From an uncultured Pseudomonas sp. (GTDB lineage: Bacteria; Pseudomonadota; Gammaproteobacteria; Pseudomonadales; Pseudomonadaceae): 64,000 bases of DNA. Position numbers and translations under genes: made by a program. Shown here in pieces: positions 29,107 through 38,133 of this stretch (its first letter is position 1; each line of letters begins with the position of its first letter). Below the pieces are notes generated by a model that had not been told where the DNA came from, searched no databases, and saw nothing but the letters and a program-made list of their open reading frames with translations. The DNA is taken from positions 1 to 64,000 of the forward strand of contig NZ_CAMPHV010000017.1 in the NCBI RefSeq assembly GCF_946886105.1. Reading direction: 5' to 3'.

Positions 29107-29131
29107 TAAAAAAGCCCGGCAGTGTCCGGGC
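29107..29131 (-). terminator. Terminator/attenuator between ridA and dadX
   Basis: GCCCGG-CAGTGT-CCGGGC is followed on the minus strand by six T. It lies 8 bases after the ridA stop and about 55 bases before the dadX start. It should reduce readthrough from dadA-ridA into dadX, unless dadX has its own promoter. Confidence 0.8.
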
Positions 29132-29138
29132 AAATAAA

Positions 29139-29492
29139 TCAGGCCTGGGCGGCGACCACGGTCATTTCCACCAGCACTTCGGGCTTGTACATTTTCGCCT
29201 CGACACAGGCGCGGGCCGGCGCGGCGCCCTCGGCGACCCAGGCGTCGTACTCGGCGTTGAGGCCGTCGTAATGGGCGTCCATGTCCTTTAGATAGATGGT
29301 CACGGAGAGAATCTTGCTCTTGTCGCTACCGGCCTCGGCCAGCATGCGGTCGATATTGGCCAGGGTTTCGCGGGTCTGCTGGCGGATATCGCCGCTGTAG
29401 TCATCGGCCAGCTGGCCGGCCAAATAAACCGTGCCATTGTGGATGACCACTTCGCTGTAACGCTTTTCCACATGCAGGCGCTGGATGGACAT
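29139..29492 (-). CDS. ridA: RidA family reactive-intermediate deaminase
   Basis: A 117-residue YjgF/YER057c/UK114 protein. Typical blocks are [16 protein letters not shown], the [24 protein letters not shown] segment, and the C-terminal Arg/Glu active-site stretch [22 protein letters not shown]. RidA hydrolyses enamine/imine intermediates to keto acids and ammonia. Placed 36 bases behind dadA, it probably clears the iminopyruvate that DadA forms from D-alanine. The position matches P. aeruginosa PA5303. Confidence 0.92.
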   Translation of the reverse strand: MSIQRLHVEKRYSEVVIHNGTVYLAGQLADDYSGDIRQQTRETLANIDRMLAEAGSDKSKILSVTIYLKDMDAHYDGLNAEYDAWVAEGAAPARACVEAKMYKPEVLVEMTVVAAQA

Positions 29493-29528
29493 GTTGCGAA
29501 TCTCCTGGAAAACGGGCCGCGTAGCCTA

Positions 29529-30827
29529 TCAGGTGCGCAGCGGCTGCGGGGCAGGCTGAATCGCCCGCGGCTTGCTCGAGTAACGTGAAATATCCAGGCC
29601 CTCGGCGCTGATCTGCGGACGCTTGTTAGCCAGCAGGTCGGCGAGGAAACGCCCGGAGCCGCAGGCCATGGTCCAGCCCAGAGTGCCATGGCCGGTGTTG
29701 AGGAACAGGTTACGGAACGTCGTGGCGCCGACGATCGGCGTGCCGTCCGGGGTGGCCGGGCGCAGACCGGTCCAGAACTCGGCCTGTTTGAGATCGCCGC
29801 CCTGCGGGTAGAGGTCGGCGGTGATCATCTCCAGGGTAGCGCGACGACGCGGGTTGAGGCTCAGGTCAAAACCGGCGATCTCGGCCATGCCGCCGACGCG
29901 GATGCGGTTGTCGAAACGGGTGATCGCAACTTTGTAGGTCTCGTCGAGAATGGTCGAATTCGGCGCCATCTCGCCATTGGTGATCGGCACGGTCAGCGAA
30001 TAGCCCTTGAGCGGGTAGACCGGTGCGCGAATGCCCAGCGGTTTGAGCAGTTGCGGGCTATAGCTGCCCAGCGCGAGCACGTAGCGGTCGGCGGTTTCCA
30101 GCTTGCCGTCGATCCACACGCCATTGATCCGGTCGCCGGCGAAATCCAGGCGCTGGATGTTCTGCCCGAAGCGGAATTCGACGCCCAGCTGCTTGGCCAT
30201 CTCCGCCAGCTTGCTGGTGAACATCTGACAGTCGCCGGTCTGGTCGTTGGGCAGACGCAGGGCGCCGGCGAGCTTGTGCTTGACCCCGGCCAGGGCCGGT
30301 TCGACGCGGGCGATGGCGTCGCGATCGAGCAGTTCGAAGGGCACGCCGGACTGCTTGAGCACGGCGATGTCCTTGGCCGCGTTGTCCACTTGCGCCTGGG
30401 TGCGGAACAGCTGGGTGGTACCCAGGCGACGGCCTTCATAGGCGATACCGGTTTCGGCGCGCAGCTCGTCGAGGCAGTCGCGGCTGTATTCGGACAGGCG
30501 CACCATGCGTTCCTTGTTCACCGCATAACGGCTGGCGGTGCAGTTGCGCAGCATCTGCGCCATCCACAGGTATTGGTCGATATCGGCGGTGGCCTTGATC
30601 GCCAGCGGCGCGTGCTTCTGCAGCAACCACTTGATCGCTTTCAACGGCACGCCCGGTGCGGCCCAGGGCGAGGCATAGCCGGGAGAGACCTGGCCGGCGT
30701 TGGCGAAGCTGGTTTCCATGGCGGGGCCGTCCTGACGGTCGACCACCACCACTTCGAACCCCTGGCGGGCCAAGTAATAGGCACTGGCCGTACCGATGAC
30801 ACCACTCCCCAATACCAGAACCCGCAT
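29529..30827 (-). CDS. dadA: D-amino acid dehydrogenase small subunit DadA
   Basis: A 432-residue FAD-dependent dehydrogenase. It starts [23 protein letters not shown], with GSGVIG (7-12) the dinucleotide-binding loop. It has [14 protein letters not shown] in the substrate domain and ends with [22 protein letters not shown], the DadA signature. It oxidises D-alanine and other D-amino acids, feeding electrons to the respiratory chain at the inner membrane. GAGGAG lies just upstream of ATG 30827. It leads dadA-ridA-(dadX) and is divergent from lrp. Confidence 0.96.
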   Translation of the reverse strand: MRVLVLGSGVIGTASAYYLARQGFEVVVVDRQDGPAMETSFANAGQVSPGYASPWAAPGVPLKAIKWLLQKHAPLAIKATADIDQYLWMAQMLRNCTASRYAVNKERMVRLSEYSRDCLDELRAETGIAYEGRRLGTTQLFRTQAQVDNAAKDIAVLKQSGVPFELLDRDAIARVEPALAGVKHKLAGALRLPNDQTGDCQMFTSKLAEMAKQLGVEFRFGQNIQRLDFAGDRINGVWIDGKLETADRYVLALGSYSPQLLKPLGIRAPVYPLKGYSLTVPITNGEMAPNSTILDETYKVAITRFDNRIRVGGMAEIAGFDLSLNPRRRATLEMITADLYPQGGDLKQAEFWTGLRPATPDGTPIVGATTFRNLFLNTGHGTLGWTMACGSGRFLADLLANKRPQISAEGLDISRYSSKPRAIQPAPQPLRT

Positions 30828-30982
30828 GTTTTTCTCCTCGCCGCGACTATGCACTGGCGCTTGTTGACCCGAGAGACGATGCGCGCAGTATATGGAGCTA
30901 TGGCCAGTGCATTTCACTATATATATAGCTATATTTGGCGACAATTATTGGCGAAAACGCCTTTCGCAGAGGGGGATCCACC
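30828..30982. promoter_or_regulatory. Divergent dadA/lrp control region
   Basis: The 155 bases between the two starts include a strongly AT-rich tract, about 30890-30950, with TATATGGAGCTATGG and ACTATATATATAGCTATA, unlike the surroundings. Lrp-type regulators bind such AT-rich imperfect palindromes. It probably carries both promoters and the binding sites of the adjacent Lrp protein. Confidence 0.55.
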
Positions 30983-31471
30983 ATGCGTACCCAGCACCAA
31001 AGCCGCCGTGAACTGGACAAGATCGACCGCAATATCCTGCGCATTCTGCAGGAGGATGGGCGCATCAGCTTCACCGAACTGGGCGAAAGGGTCGGCCTGT
31101 CGACCACGCCCTGCACCGAACGGGTCCGCCGCCTGGAGCGCGAAGGCATCATCATGGGCTACCACGCCCGGCTCAACCCGCAGAACCTCAAGGCCAGCCT
31201 ACTGGTGTTCGTCGAGATCAGCCTGGACTACAAGTCCGGCGACACCTTCGAGGAATTCCGCCGCGCCGTGCTGAAACTGCCCCACGTGCTGGAATGCCAT
31301 CTGGTGTCGGGCGACTTCGATTACCTGGTCAAGGCGCGGATCAACGAGATGGCCAGCTACCGCAAGCTGCTCGGCGACATCCTGCTCAAGCTGCCCCATG
31401 TGCGCGAGTCGAAGAGCTATATCGTCATGGAAGAGGTCAAGGAATCGCTGAGTTTGCCGGTGCCGGAGTGA
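30983..31471 (+). CDS. lrp: Lrp/AsnC family regulator (DadR-type)
   Basis: A 162-residue leucine-responsive regulator. The helix-turn-helix covers about 10-60 (DKIDRNILRILQEDGRISFTELGERVGLS), and the RAM/ligand domain 70-150 (SGDFDYLVKARINEMASYRKLL). Divergent orientation from dadA matches the P. aeruginosa Lrp/DadR, which activates dadAX in response to alanine. The start MRTQHQ at 30983 is preceded by GAGGGGGATC. Confidence 0.94.
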   Translation: MRTQHQSRRELDKIDRNILRILQEDGRISFTELGERVGLSTTPCTERVRRLEREGIIMGYHARLNPQNLKASLLVFVEISLDYKSGDTFEEFRRAVLKLPHVLECHLVSGDFDYLVKARINEMASYRKLLGDILLKLPHVRESKSYIVMEEVKESLSLPVPE

Positions 31472-31523
31472 ACCGCCCCTGGGGTGTCGCGGGACCGCCT
31501 AGGTCGCGCTCACCAACTCACGT

Positions 31524-31545
31524 CGGTGCGCATGGCGCACCCTAC
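31524..31545. repeat. Half copy of GTAGGGTGCGCC-type repeat
   Basis: GGTGCGCATGGCGCACCCTAC matches one arm of the repeat at 22743-22804. It fills most of the space between the convergent lrp and YkgJ-like genes. Confidence 0.6.
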
Positions 31546-31895
31546 ACCAAACGCTGGCGGGTGCTGGCGATCAACTGGTGCACCTGCCGTTCCACCCGCT
31601 CCTCGATCATCTGTTCCGGGCCGCGCCCGCGCGGACAGGGCAGACGTGGCGTGGTGCCGAACAGGCGGCAGATCAACGGGCGCTGGTCGTATACCTCGCA
31701 GCCCTGCGGCCCCAGGTGCACGCAGTTGAACTCGGCCAGCGCGGCCTCGTGGGCGGCGTCGCTTTTCACCGGCAAACGGGCCATTTCCTCGGAGGACGCG
31801 GTGACCGGGCCACAGCAATCGTGACAGCCCGGGACACAGTCGAAGCTGGGAATCTGCCGGCGCAGGTGGTCGATCTTGCGGCTGTTACAACTCAT
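31542..31895 (-). CDS. YkgJ family cysteine-cluster protein
   Basis: A 117-residue protein of the CxxxCxxCC (YkgJ/UPF0153) family. It has CVPGCHDCCG near residue 20, and later single cysteines in FNCVHLGPQGCEVYDQRPLICRLFG. These eight or so cysteines probably bind zinc or an Fe-S cluster. Function unknown. The start MSCNSRKIDHL at 31895 matches family length; upstream in-frame sequence is not family-like. It is convergent with lrp and divergent from the pauB-like gene. Confidence 0.85.
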   Translation of the reverse strand: MSCNSRKIDHLRRQIPSFDCVPGCHDCCGPVTASSEEMARLPVKSDAAHEAALAEFNCVHLGPQGCEVYDQRPLICRLFGTTPRLPCPRGRGPEQMIEERVERQVHQLIASTRQRLV

Positions 31896-32035
31896 GGGCG
31901 GGGTCCTGAAAAAATCCCGCGCATGGTAGCAGGCCAACGAAAGTCCGAGTTTTTCCCTTGCCCCCCTTGGCGAGCGGCGTGACCCGCGCTTATCCTGCGT
32001 AAAATTTTCCAAACATAACAATCAGGATTCCACAC

Positions 32036-33349
32036 ATGAACGCCCGCGCTCGCCAGCCCGTTCACAGCGCCCAGCATGCCCCTTCCTATTACGCCGCCAG
32101 CGCCAATCGGCACCTGAGCTTCCCGGCCTTGGCCGGCGAGCAGCGTGCCGATGTCTGCGTGGTCGGCGGCGGCTTTTCCGGGTTGAACACCGCCATCGAA
32201 CTGGCGCAGAAGGGTTTCTCGGTGGTGCTGCTGGAAGCCCACAAGATCGGCTGGGGCGCCAGCGGGCGCAACGGCGGTCAGCTGATCCGCGGGGTCGGCC
32301 ACGATGTCGAGCGGTTCGAACCGACCATCGGCAAGCAAGGCGTGCGCGAACTCAAGCTGATGGGCCTGGAGGCGGTGGAGATCGTGCGCCAGCGGGTCGA
32401 GCAGTTCCAGATCGACTGCGACCTCAAGTGGGGCTATTGCGATCTGGCCAACAAGCCCAGTCACCTCGACGGCTTCGCCGAGGACATGGCGGAACTCAAG
32501 GAGCTCGGCTACGCCCATGAGATGCGCCTGCTGCAACCCGAACAGATGCACGAGGTGGTCGGCTCGCAGCGCTATGTCGGCGGCCTGATCGATATGGGCT
32601 CGGGCCACCTGCACCCGCTCAACCTGGCCCTCGGCGAGGCCGCGGCCGCCCAGGCCCTGGGCGTGCGGCTGTATGAAGATTCCGCGGTAACGCGCATCGA
32701 CTACGGCAATGAAGTCAAGGTGCACACCGCCCACGGCCTGGTGCGCGCCGCGCATCTGGTGCTCGGCTGCAACGCCTACCTCAACGGCCTGAACTCGAAC
32801 CTGGGTGGCAAGGTGCTGCCCGCCGGCAGTTACGTGATCGCCACCGAGCCGCTGTCCGCAGCCCAGGCCCGCGATCTGATCCCACGGGACATGGCGCTCT
32901 GCGACCAGCGCGTGGCCCTGGACTACTACCGCCTCTCGGCCGACCGCCGCCTGCTATTCGGCGGCGCCTGCCATTATTCGGGCCGCGACCCGGCGGATAT
33001 CGCCGGCTATATGCGGCCGAAGATGCTGGCGGTGTTCCCGCAGTTGCAGGACGTGAAAATCGACTACCAGTGGGGCGGTATGATCGGCATCGGCGCCAAC
33101 CGCCTGCCGCAGATCGGCCGGCTCAAGGATCAACCCAACGTCTACTACGCCCAGGCCTACTCGGGCCACGGGGTGAACGCCACCCACCTCGCCGGCAAGC
33201 TGCTCGGCGAAGCCATCGCCGGCCGCGCCAGCAGCGATTTCGACCTGTTCGCCCGGGTGCCGCACATGACCTTCCCCGGCGGCAAGCACCTGCGCTCGCC
33301 GCTGCTGGCCCTGGGCATGCTCTGGCATCGGCTCAAGGAGCTGGTGTAA
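32036..33349 (+). CDS. pauB: FAD-dependent gamma-glutamyl-polyamine oxidoreductase, PauB-like
   Basis: A 437-residue DAO-family flavoprotein. The FAD motif is CVVGGGFSGLNTAIELAQKG (GGGFSG at 44-49), followed by GWGASGRNGGQLIRG, the signature of PuuB/PauB/ordL enzymes. The C-terminal FAD block is AYSGHGVNATHLAGKLLGEA. Such enzymes oxidise gamma-glutamylated putrescine, cadaverine or spermidine to the aldehyde, with release of peroxide or transfer to the respiratory chain. It sits between lrp and kauB as P. aeruginosa PA5309 does. Exact substrate is unproven. It may be PauR-regulated. Confidence 0.85.
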   Translation: MNARARQPVHSAQHAPSYYAASANRHLSFPALAGEQRADVCVVGGGFSGLNTAIELAQKGFSVVLLEAHKIGWGASGRNGGQLIRGVGHDVERFEPTIGKQGVRELKLMGLEAVEIVRQRVEQFQIDCDLKWGYCDLANKPSHLDGFAEDMAELKELGYAHEMRLLQPEQMHEVVGSQRYVGGLIDMGSGHLHPLNLALGEAAAAQALGVRLYEDSAVTRIDYGNEVKVHTAHGLVRAAHLVLGCNAYLNGLNSNLGGKVLPAGSYVIATEPLSAAQARDLIPRDMALCDQRVALDYYRLSADRRLLFGGACHYSGRDPADIAGYMRPKMLAVFPQLQDVKIDYQWGGMIGIGANRLPQIGRLKDQPNVYYAQAYSGHGVNATHLAGKLLGEAIAGRASSDFDLFARVPHMTFPGGKHLRSPLLALGMLWHRLKELV

Positions 33350-33419
33350 CGCGGGCCCCAGGCCAATCGCGACCGAGGCCGCTCCTACAGCAGGTCAGTG
33401 GTTTGATCGCATAGCTCTG

Positions 33420-33582
33420 GTAGCCCGGATGCAATCCGGGAGCGCTTTGCAAGGCGCCAAGTTTCCCCGGATTTCATCCGGGCTACCGGAGAGCACAATC
33501 CCGTACCCCGGACAACCGCAGTCCGGGGCTGGGCATGGCGCTAAACCGTTCCCGGATTGCGCCAAGGCTTGTCCGGGCTACG
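33420..33582. repeat. Cluster of intergenic inverted repeats (GTAGCCCGGAT type)
   Basis: GTAGCCCGGATGCAATCCGGG at 33420 pairs with CCCCGGATTTCATCCGGGCTAC ending at 33486. Directly after it come CCCCGGACAACCGCAGTCCGGGG (33506-33528) and a further arm, CCCGGATTGCG...GTCCGGGCTAC (33550-33582). The 246-base gap between the pauB-like gene and the convergent DUF1127 gene is therefore almost all repeat. Confidence 0.8.
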
Positions 33583-33595
33583 CCCGCCCTATCGC

Positions 33596-33829
33596 TCACA
33601 GCTTCCAGAACGGCCGCAAGGCTTCGTCGAGCGCCTGCTGGCGGGTCAGGCCGATGTCCTTGAGCTGGTCGGCATTGAGCCGGAGCAGCGCCCGGCGCGT
33701 ATGCAAGCGCAGCCAGAAACGCTGCCACGGCGTTTTGCCCGGCAGCCCGCAGCCGGATACCTGCCGGCACTCCTGCTCCGCCAACTCCTGCTGAGTCAAG
33801 GTCAGTCTTACGTCGCTAAGCCCGTTCAT
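33596..33829 (-). CDS. DUF1127 small protein
   Basis: A 77-residue protein whose C-terminal half (TRRALLRLNADQLKDIGLTRQQALDEA) is the DUF1127/YjiS motif, an arginine-rich helix pair. Related small proteins affect phosphate uptake or RNA turnover in alphaproteobacteria; no role is established here. The upstream GGGAGAACG serves as the ribosome site. It is divergent from the MocR-type regulator. Confidence 0.85.
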   Translation of the reverse strand: MNGLSDVRLTLTQQELAEQECRQVSGCGLPGKTPWQRFWLRLHTRRALLRLNADQLKDIGLTRQQALDEALRPFWKL

Positions 33830-34008
33830 CTCGTTCTCCCGTTTCGAGGCTTATGGGAGATCATCATGCGCGCCCGAGAAAAAGCATGACAGATTCAAAA
33901 AATACAAATTAAATACATACAGATTTACCGAATCGACAGCTGAATTGTCGTTTCGTAACGCATCTGTACTGATCGCCATCTAGAAGTGGCAAACACGAGG
34001 CAGCTGTC

Positions 34009-35427
34009 ATGACCTTGTACCTGAATCTCGCCGAATTGCTCGGCGAACGCATCGAGCAAGGCCTGTACCGCCCCGGCGACCGCCTGCCCTCGGTGCGCGC
34101 CCTGAGCGTCGAACATGGCGTCAGCCTGAGCACCGTGCAGCAGGCTTATCGCCATCTGGAAGACCAGGGCCTGGCGATACCGCGACCGAAGTCCGGCTAC
34201 TTCGTGCCAGCCGGCCGGGAGGCGCCGGCCCTGCCGATGGTCAGCCGTATGGCGCAGCGTCCGGTGGAAGTCTCGCAGTGGGATCAGGTGCTGGAGTTGA
34301 TCAGCCTGCCGCCCAGCCGCGCCGGGGTGATTCAACTCGGCCGCGGCCGCCCGGATATCGACAGCCCGACGCTCAAACCGCTGCTGCGCTCGCTGTCGCG
34401 CCTGAGCCGCAAGCAGGATCTGGAGAGCCTGACCTACGGCTGTATCCATGGCGACCAGGGCCTGCGCGAACAGATCTCGCGGCTGATGCTCGACTCGGGC
34501 TGTCAGATCCCCTACCAGGACATAGTCGTCACCACCGGTTGCCACGAAGCGCTGTCGGTGGCGATTCGCGCGATCTGCCAACCCGGCGACATAGTCGCGG
34601 TGGACTCGCCGAGCTTCCACGGGGTGATGCAGGCGCTGAAAGGCTACGGCATGAAGGCCCTGGAACTGCCCACCGACCCGCTGACCGGGATCAGCCTGGA
34701 GGCGCTGGAACTGGCCCTCGAGCAATGGCCGATCAAAGCCATACAGCTGACCCCGACCTGCAATAATCCGCTCGGCTATATCATGCCGGACGCCAATAAG
34801 CGCGCCCTGCTGGCCCTGGCGCAGCGCTACGACGTGGCGATCATCGAGGACGATGTCTACGGCGACCTGGCCTACAGCTACCCGCGTCCACGCACCATCA
34901 AATCCTACGACGACGACGGCCGCGTGCTGCTCTGCAGCTCGTTCTCCAAAACCCTGGCGCCGGGTTTGCGCATCGGCTGGATCGTCCCCGGACGCTACCT
35001 GCAACGGGTGCTGCACATGAAATACATGGGCACCGGCACCACCGCGCAATTGCCCCAGCTGGCGCTCGCCGAATATATCGAGGCCGGGCACTACGAACCG
35101 CACCTGCGGCGCATGCGCGGCCAATACCTGCGCGGACGCGATGTGATGATCGATTGGGTCAGCCGCTATTTCCCCGCCGGCACACGGGTCAGCCGGCCGC
35201 AGGGCAGCTTTATGCTCTGGGTGGAGCTGGAGGCCGGCTTCGACAGCCAGCGCCTGAACCGCGAACTGCAACCGCAGAAGATCCAGATAGCCCCGGGCAG
35301 CATCTTTTCCGCCGCGGGCAAGTACCGCAATTGCCTGCGCATGAACTACGCGAACAAGTCCAGCTGCGTGGAGCAGGCGGTGAAAATCGTCGGCGAGACG
35401 GTTAAGACGATGCTGGAGGAACGCTGA
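34009..35427 (+). CDS. MocR/PdxR-type regulator: GntR HTH fused to aminotransferase domain
   Basis: A 472-residue fusion. Residues 1-70 form a GntR winged helix (GLYRPGDRLPSVRALSVEHGVSLSTVQQAYRHLE). Residues 95-470 form a fold-type I aminotransferase domain with the PLP lysine in CSSFSKTLAPGLRIGW and IEDDVYGDL before it. These proteins use PLP or an amino-PLP adduct as effector; enzymatic activity is rare. Neighbours do not identify the target. It corresponds to a MocR gene in this region of P. aeruginosa. Its start follows GAGGCAGCTGTC. Confidence 0.92.
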   Translation: MTLYLNLAELLGERIEQGLYRPGDRLPSVRALSVEHGVSLSTVQQAYRHLEDQGLAIPRPKSGYFVPAGREAPALPMVSRMAQRPVEVSQWDQVLELISLPPSRAGVIQLGRGRPDIDSPTLKPLLRSLSRLSRKQDLESLTYGCIHGDQGLREQISRLMLDSGCQIPYQDIVVTTGCHEALSVAIRAICQPGDIVAVDSPSFHGVMQALKGYGMKALELPTDPLTGISLEALELALEQWPIKAIQLTPTCNNPLGYIMPDANKRALLALAQRYDVAIIEDDVYGDLAYSYPRPRTIKSYDDDGRVLLCSSFSKTLAPGLRIGWIVPGRYLQRVLHMKYMGTGTTAQLPQLALAEYIEAGHYEPHLRRMRGQYLRGRDVMIDWVSRYFPAGTRVSRPQGSFMLWVELEAGFDSQRLNRELQPQKIQIAPGSIFSAAGKYRNCLRMNYANKSSCVEQAVKIVGETVKTMLEER

Positions 35428-35491
35428 GGCTGAATTTTTAGTACGCGGATAGCGTCCAATAACGACAGGACAACATCCATAAGGAGGCCGC

Positions 35492-37051
35492 GTGCGCGCC
35501 TACCTACTGTCGTTGGCTTCGTGGTGCCTGATAGGTTGTTCCAGCTTCCCTCCCAATCAACCGTCCCAGGCCTTACCGGCTCAGGCCTCGGCGCTGGGCG
35601 CCGCGATCTTTTCCCAGGCCCGCAAAGCAGGCGTGGGTCAATCGGGTTTCCGCCTGCTGTCGGCAAGCGACGATGCCTTTAGCGCACGCGCGGAATTGAT
35701 CCGTGCCGCCGAACACAGCCTCGATCTGCAGTACTACATCGTGCATGACAGCCTCAGCACCCGTGCCCTGGTCTACGAACTGCTGCGCGCAGCCGACCGC
35801 GGCGTGCGCATCCGCATCTTGCTGGACGACACCGCGAGCGACGGCAGAGACCCGGAAATCGCCCTGCTCAGCGCCCACCCGCAGGTGCATATACGAGTCT
35901 TCAATCCCCTGCACCTGGGCCGCAGCAATCCGCTGACACGCGCGTTGGGGCGCCTGTTCAATCTGTCGCGGCAACACCGACGCATGCACAACAAGCTGTG
36001 GCTGGCCGATAGCAGCGTGGCCATCGTCGGCGGGCGCAACCTGGGCGACGAATATTTCGACGCCAAGCGCACCCTCAACTTCACCGATATCGACCTGCTC
36101 GCCGCCGGCCCGGTGGCCGAGCAGTTGGCGCACAGCTTCGACCAATACTGGAACAGCGCGCTGAGCCAACCGATAGAGCGCTTTCTCTGGCTCACTCCGG
36201 ACCTCGACGACCTCGAGCGGCGGCGCGACGCGCTGCACCGGGATCTGCAACGCACACGCCGGCAGCGTCCCGAACTCTACGAGCACCTGATGAGCTATGA
36301 GCACGCACCACGCCTGCACGATTGGCTGAGCAACGAGTTGATCTGGGCCCATGGCCAGGCGCTATGGGATTCGCCACACAAAGTCCTCGACCCCGGTGTT
36401 CCCGATGCGCACCTGCTGCTGGCCACCCAACTGGCCCCGGAGCTGGCGGCGGTCAGCGAGGAGTTGCTGCTGATTTCCGCCTATTTCGTGCCCGCCGACG
36501 AGGGCCTCGCCTACCTGACCGAGCGCGCCGATGCCGGCGTCGATATCAGCCTGCTGACCAACTCCCTGGAAGCCACCGACGTACCGGCGGTGCACGGCGG
36601 GTATGCGCCCTACCGCGAAGCGTTGCTGGAGCACGGCGTGCGTCTTTTCGAACTGCGCCGCCAGCCCGACGAAGAATCCAGACACAACCTGGGCCTCAGC
36701 GGCTCTTCGGAATCCAGCCTGCACAGCAAAGCCGCGATCATCGATCGACAGAAGGTGTTTATCGGCTCGTTGAATTTCGACCCGCGCTCGGTGCTCTGGA
36801 ATACCGAAGTCGGCGTTCTCGTCGACAGCCGCGAACTGGCCGGACAGGTACGCGAGCTGGCCCTCGAAGGCATGGCACCGACGATCAGCTACGAGGTCCT
36901 TCTGGACAATACCGCCGGCCGTTCCAGGTTGGTTTGGCGCGCCGTCGACGATAACGGCAAGGCCTACCGTCTGACCCGCGAACCCGGCGACCCGTGGCGC
37001 CGCCTGAACGCCTGGCTAGTGCGCTTCATCGGCCTGGAGCGCATGCTCTGA
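35492..37051 (+). CDS. Phospholipase D-family lipoprotein, ClsC-type cardiolipin synthase-like
   Basis: A 519-residue protein with two HKD motifs: HNKLWLAD (166-173) and HSKAAIID (411-418). It therefore has a full phospholipase D active site. The N-terminus is a lipoprotein signal with the lipobox CLIGC (Cys16), pointing to a membrane-anchored periplasmic protein. Similarity in layout is closest to YmdC/ClsC, which makes cardiolipin from two phospholipids. AAGGAGG precedes the GTG start by four bases. The gene follows the MocR gene by 64 bases and may be cotranscribed. A hydrolase role cannot be excluded. Confidence 0.88.
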   Translation: MRAYLLSLASWCLIGCSSFPPNQPSQALPAQASALGAAIFSQARKAGVGQSGFRLLSASDDAFSARAELIRAAEHSLDLQYYIVHDSLSTRALVYELLRAADRGVRIRILLDDTASDGRDPEIALLSAHPQVHIRVFNPLHLGRSNPLTRALGRLFNLSRQHRRMHNKLWLADSSVAIVGGRNLGDEYFDAKRTLNFTDIDLLAAGPVAEQLAHSFDQYWNSALSQPIERFLWLTPDLDDLERRRDALHRDLQRTRRQRPELYEHLMSYEHAPRLHDWLSNELIWAHGQALWDSPHKVLDPGVPDAHLLLATQLAPELAAVSEELLLISAYFVPADEGLAYLTERADAGVDISLLTNSLEATDVPAVHGGYAPYREALLEHGVRLFELRRQPDEESRHNLGLSGSSESSLHSKAAIIDRQKVFIGSLNFDPRSVLWNTEVGVLVDSRELAGQVRELALEGMAPTISYEVLLDNTAGRSRLVWRAVDDNGKAYRLTREPGDPWRRLNAWLVRFIGLERML

Positions 37052-37060
37052 GCGGCATGC

Positions 37061-38017
37061 TCACTCGCTGCGTTCGACCAACTCGACGCGCCTGTTCAGC
37101 GCCCGCCCCGCCTCGTCGCGATTGCTCGCCACCGGCGCCGCCATGCCGACCCCCAGCGCGGTCATACGCCCGGCGGCGATGCCGTATTTGCTGGCCAGCC
37201 TCGCGACTATCGCCTCGGCACGGCGCTGCGACAGGTCGCGGTTGTAGTCCAGCGCGCCCTTGCCATCGCTGTGGCCGACCACAAGCACTTTGAGCGCGGG
37301 ACGGGCCTTGAGCAGCTTGGCGATTTCCTCCAGTTGCGCCGCGGAATCCTCGCGCAGGCTGGCCTGGTCGAAATCGAAGAGGATGCCGTACAGCGCGACC
37401 CGGCCCTGGGCGTCGATATCCGCCTGCATCACCGGCGCTTCGAGCACGGTCATGCGCTGCTCCATGGCCTGCTGCTCGAGCACGTCGAGCTGGACCATGC
37501 TGCGCCCACGGTTCGGCCCGCCGCCGTCCTTGTTCAACACCACATAGAGCGCGGCGTAGACATCGCCCTCGGGCCGGGCCAATTTACCCAGCAGGTAGCG
37601 TTGTTCCTGGTGGTATTCGCGAAATGCCGAGGTGTTGATCACCGCATGGTTGAAATTACGCCCGCCGCACTGCTCGCGCTCGCACTCGAAGCGCATCTCG
37701 AAGCCGGCGTCCTGCATGGCCTGACGGTAGTTGCGGTAAACCTCCAGCGGCGTGCGCTCGGGCGGCGCACGGTAGGTCAGGCGGGTCAGTTTGCCTTCCA
37801 GGGTCTGGCTCGCCTCGAGGTTTTTCGCCAGGCCGCCATAGGCCTTGGCCGGAGCGATCAGAAAAGCCTTGTCGGTAAACGCCTGGGTTTCCTGGGCGAT
37901 GATCTCCGCGCCCTCGTAACGCGGAATCAGCGGGTGATCGTTGCTGCCCGCCAGATCCGCCGCTTGCCCGGCGAACGTCAGCACCATGCCCAGCCCCGCC
38001 ACACCGATAGTTCGCAT
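37061..38017 (-). CDS. DUF4892/OmpA-family outer membrane protein
   Basis: A 318-residue exported protein. The signal peptide (MRTIGVAGLGMVLTFAGQAA) precedes a DUF4892 domain (about 25-190). A C-terminal OmpA-like peptidoglycan-binding domain covers about 210-315 (FDFDQASLREDSAAQLEEIAKLL, VVGHSDGKG, DLSQRRAEAIVARL, NRRVEL). It probably links the outer membrane to peptidoglycan. The start at ATG 38017 follows GGAG by seven bases. It is convergent with the ClsC-like gene, with only 9 bases between the stops. Confidence 0.88.
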   Translation of the reverse strand: MRTIGVAGLGMVLTFAGQAADLAGSNDHPLIPRYEGAEIIAQETQAFTDKAFLIAPAKAYGGLAKNLEASQTLEGKLTRLTYRAPPERTPLEVYRNYRQAMQDAGFEMRFECEREQCGGRNFNHAVINTSAFREYHQEQRYLLGKLARPEGDVYAALYVVLNKDGGGPNRGRSMVQLDVLEQQAMEQRMTVLEAPVMQADIDAQGRVALYGILFDFDQASLREDSAAQLEEIAKLLKARPALKVLVVGHSDGKGALDYNRDLSQRRAEAIVARLASKYGIAAGRMTALGVGMAAPVASNRDEAGRALNRRVELVERSE

Positions 38018-38133
38018 CGTCCTTCTCCATCGGCCCCACCGGCCGTTGTCCGCCCAGGCGGAAGCGCCCGCGCCCGCCAAGGCAACGCTAGCCGGCAACC
38101 GCGACCGGCGCCAGAAGCGCCGCCGAACGGCAA

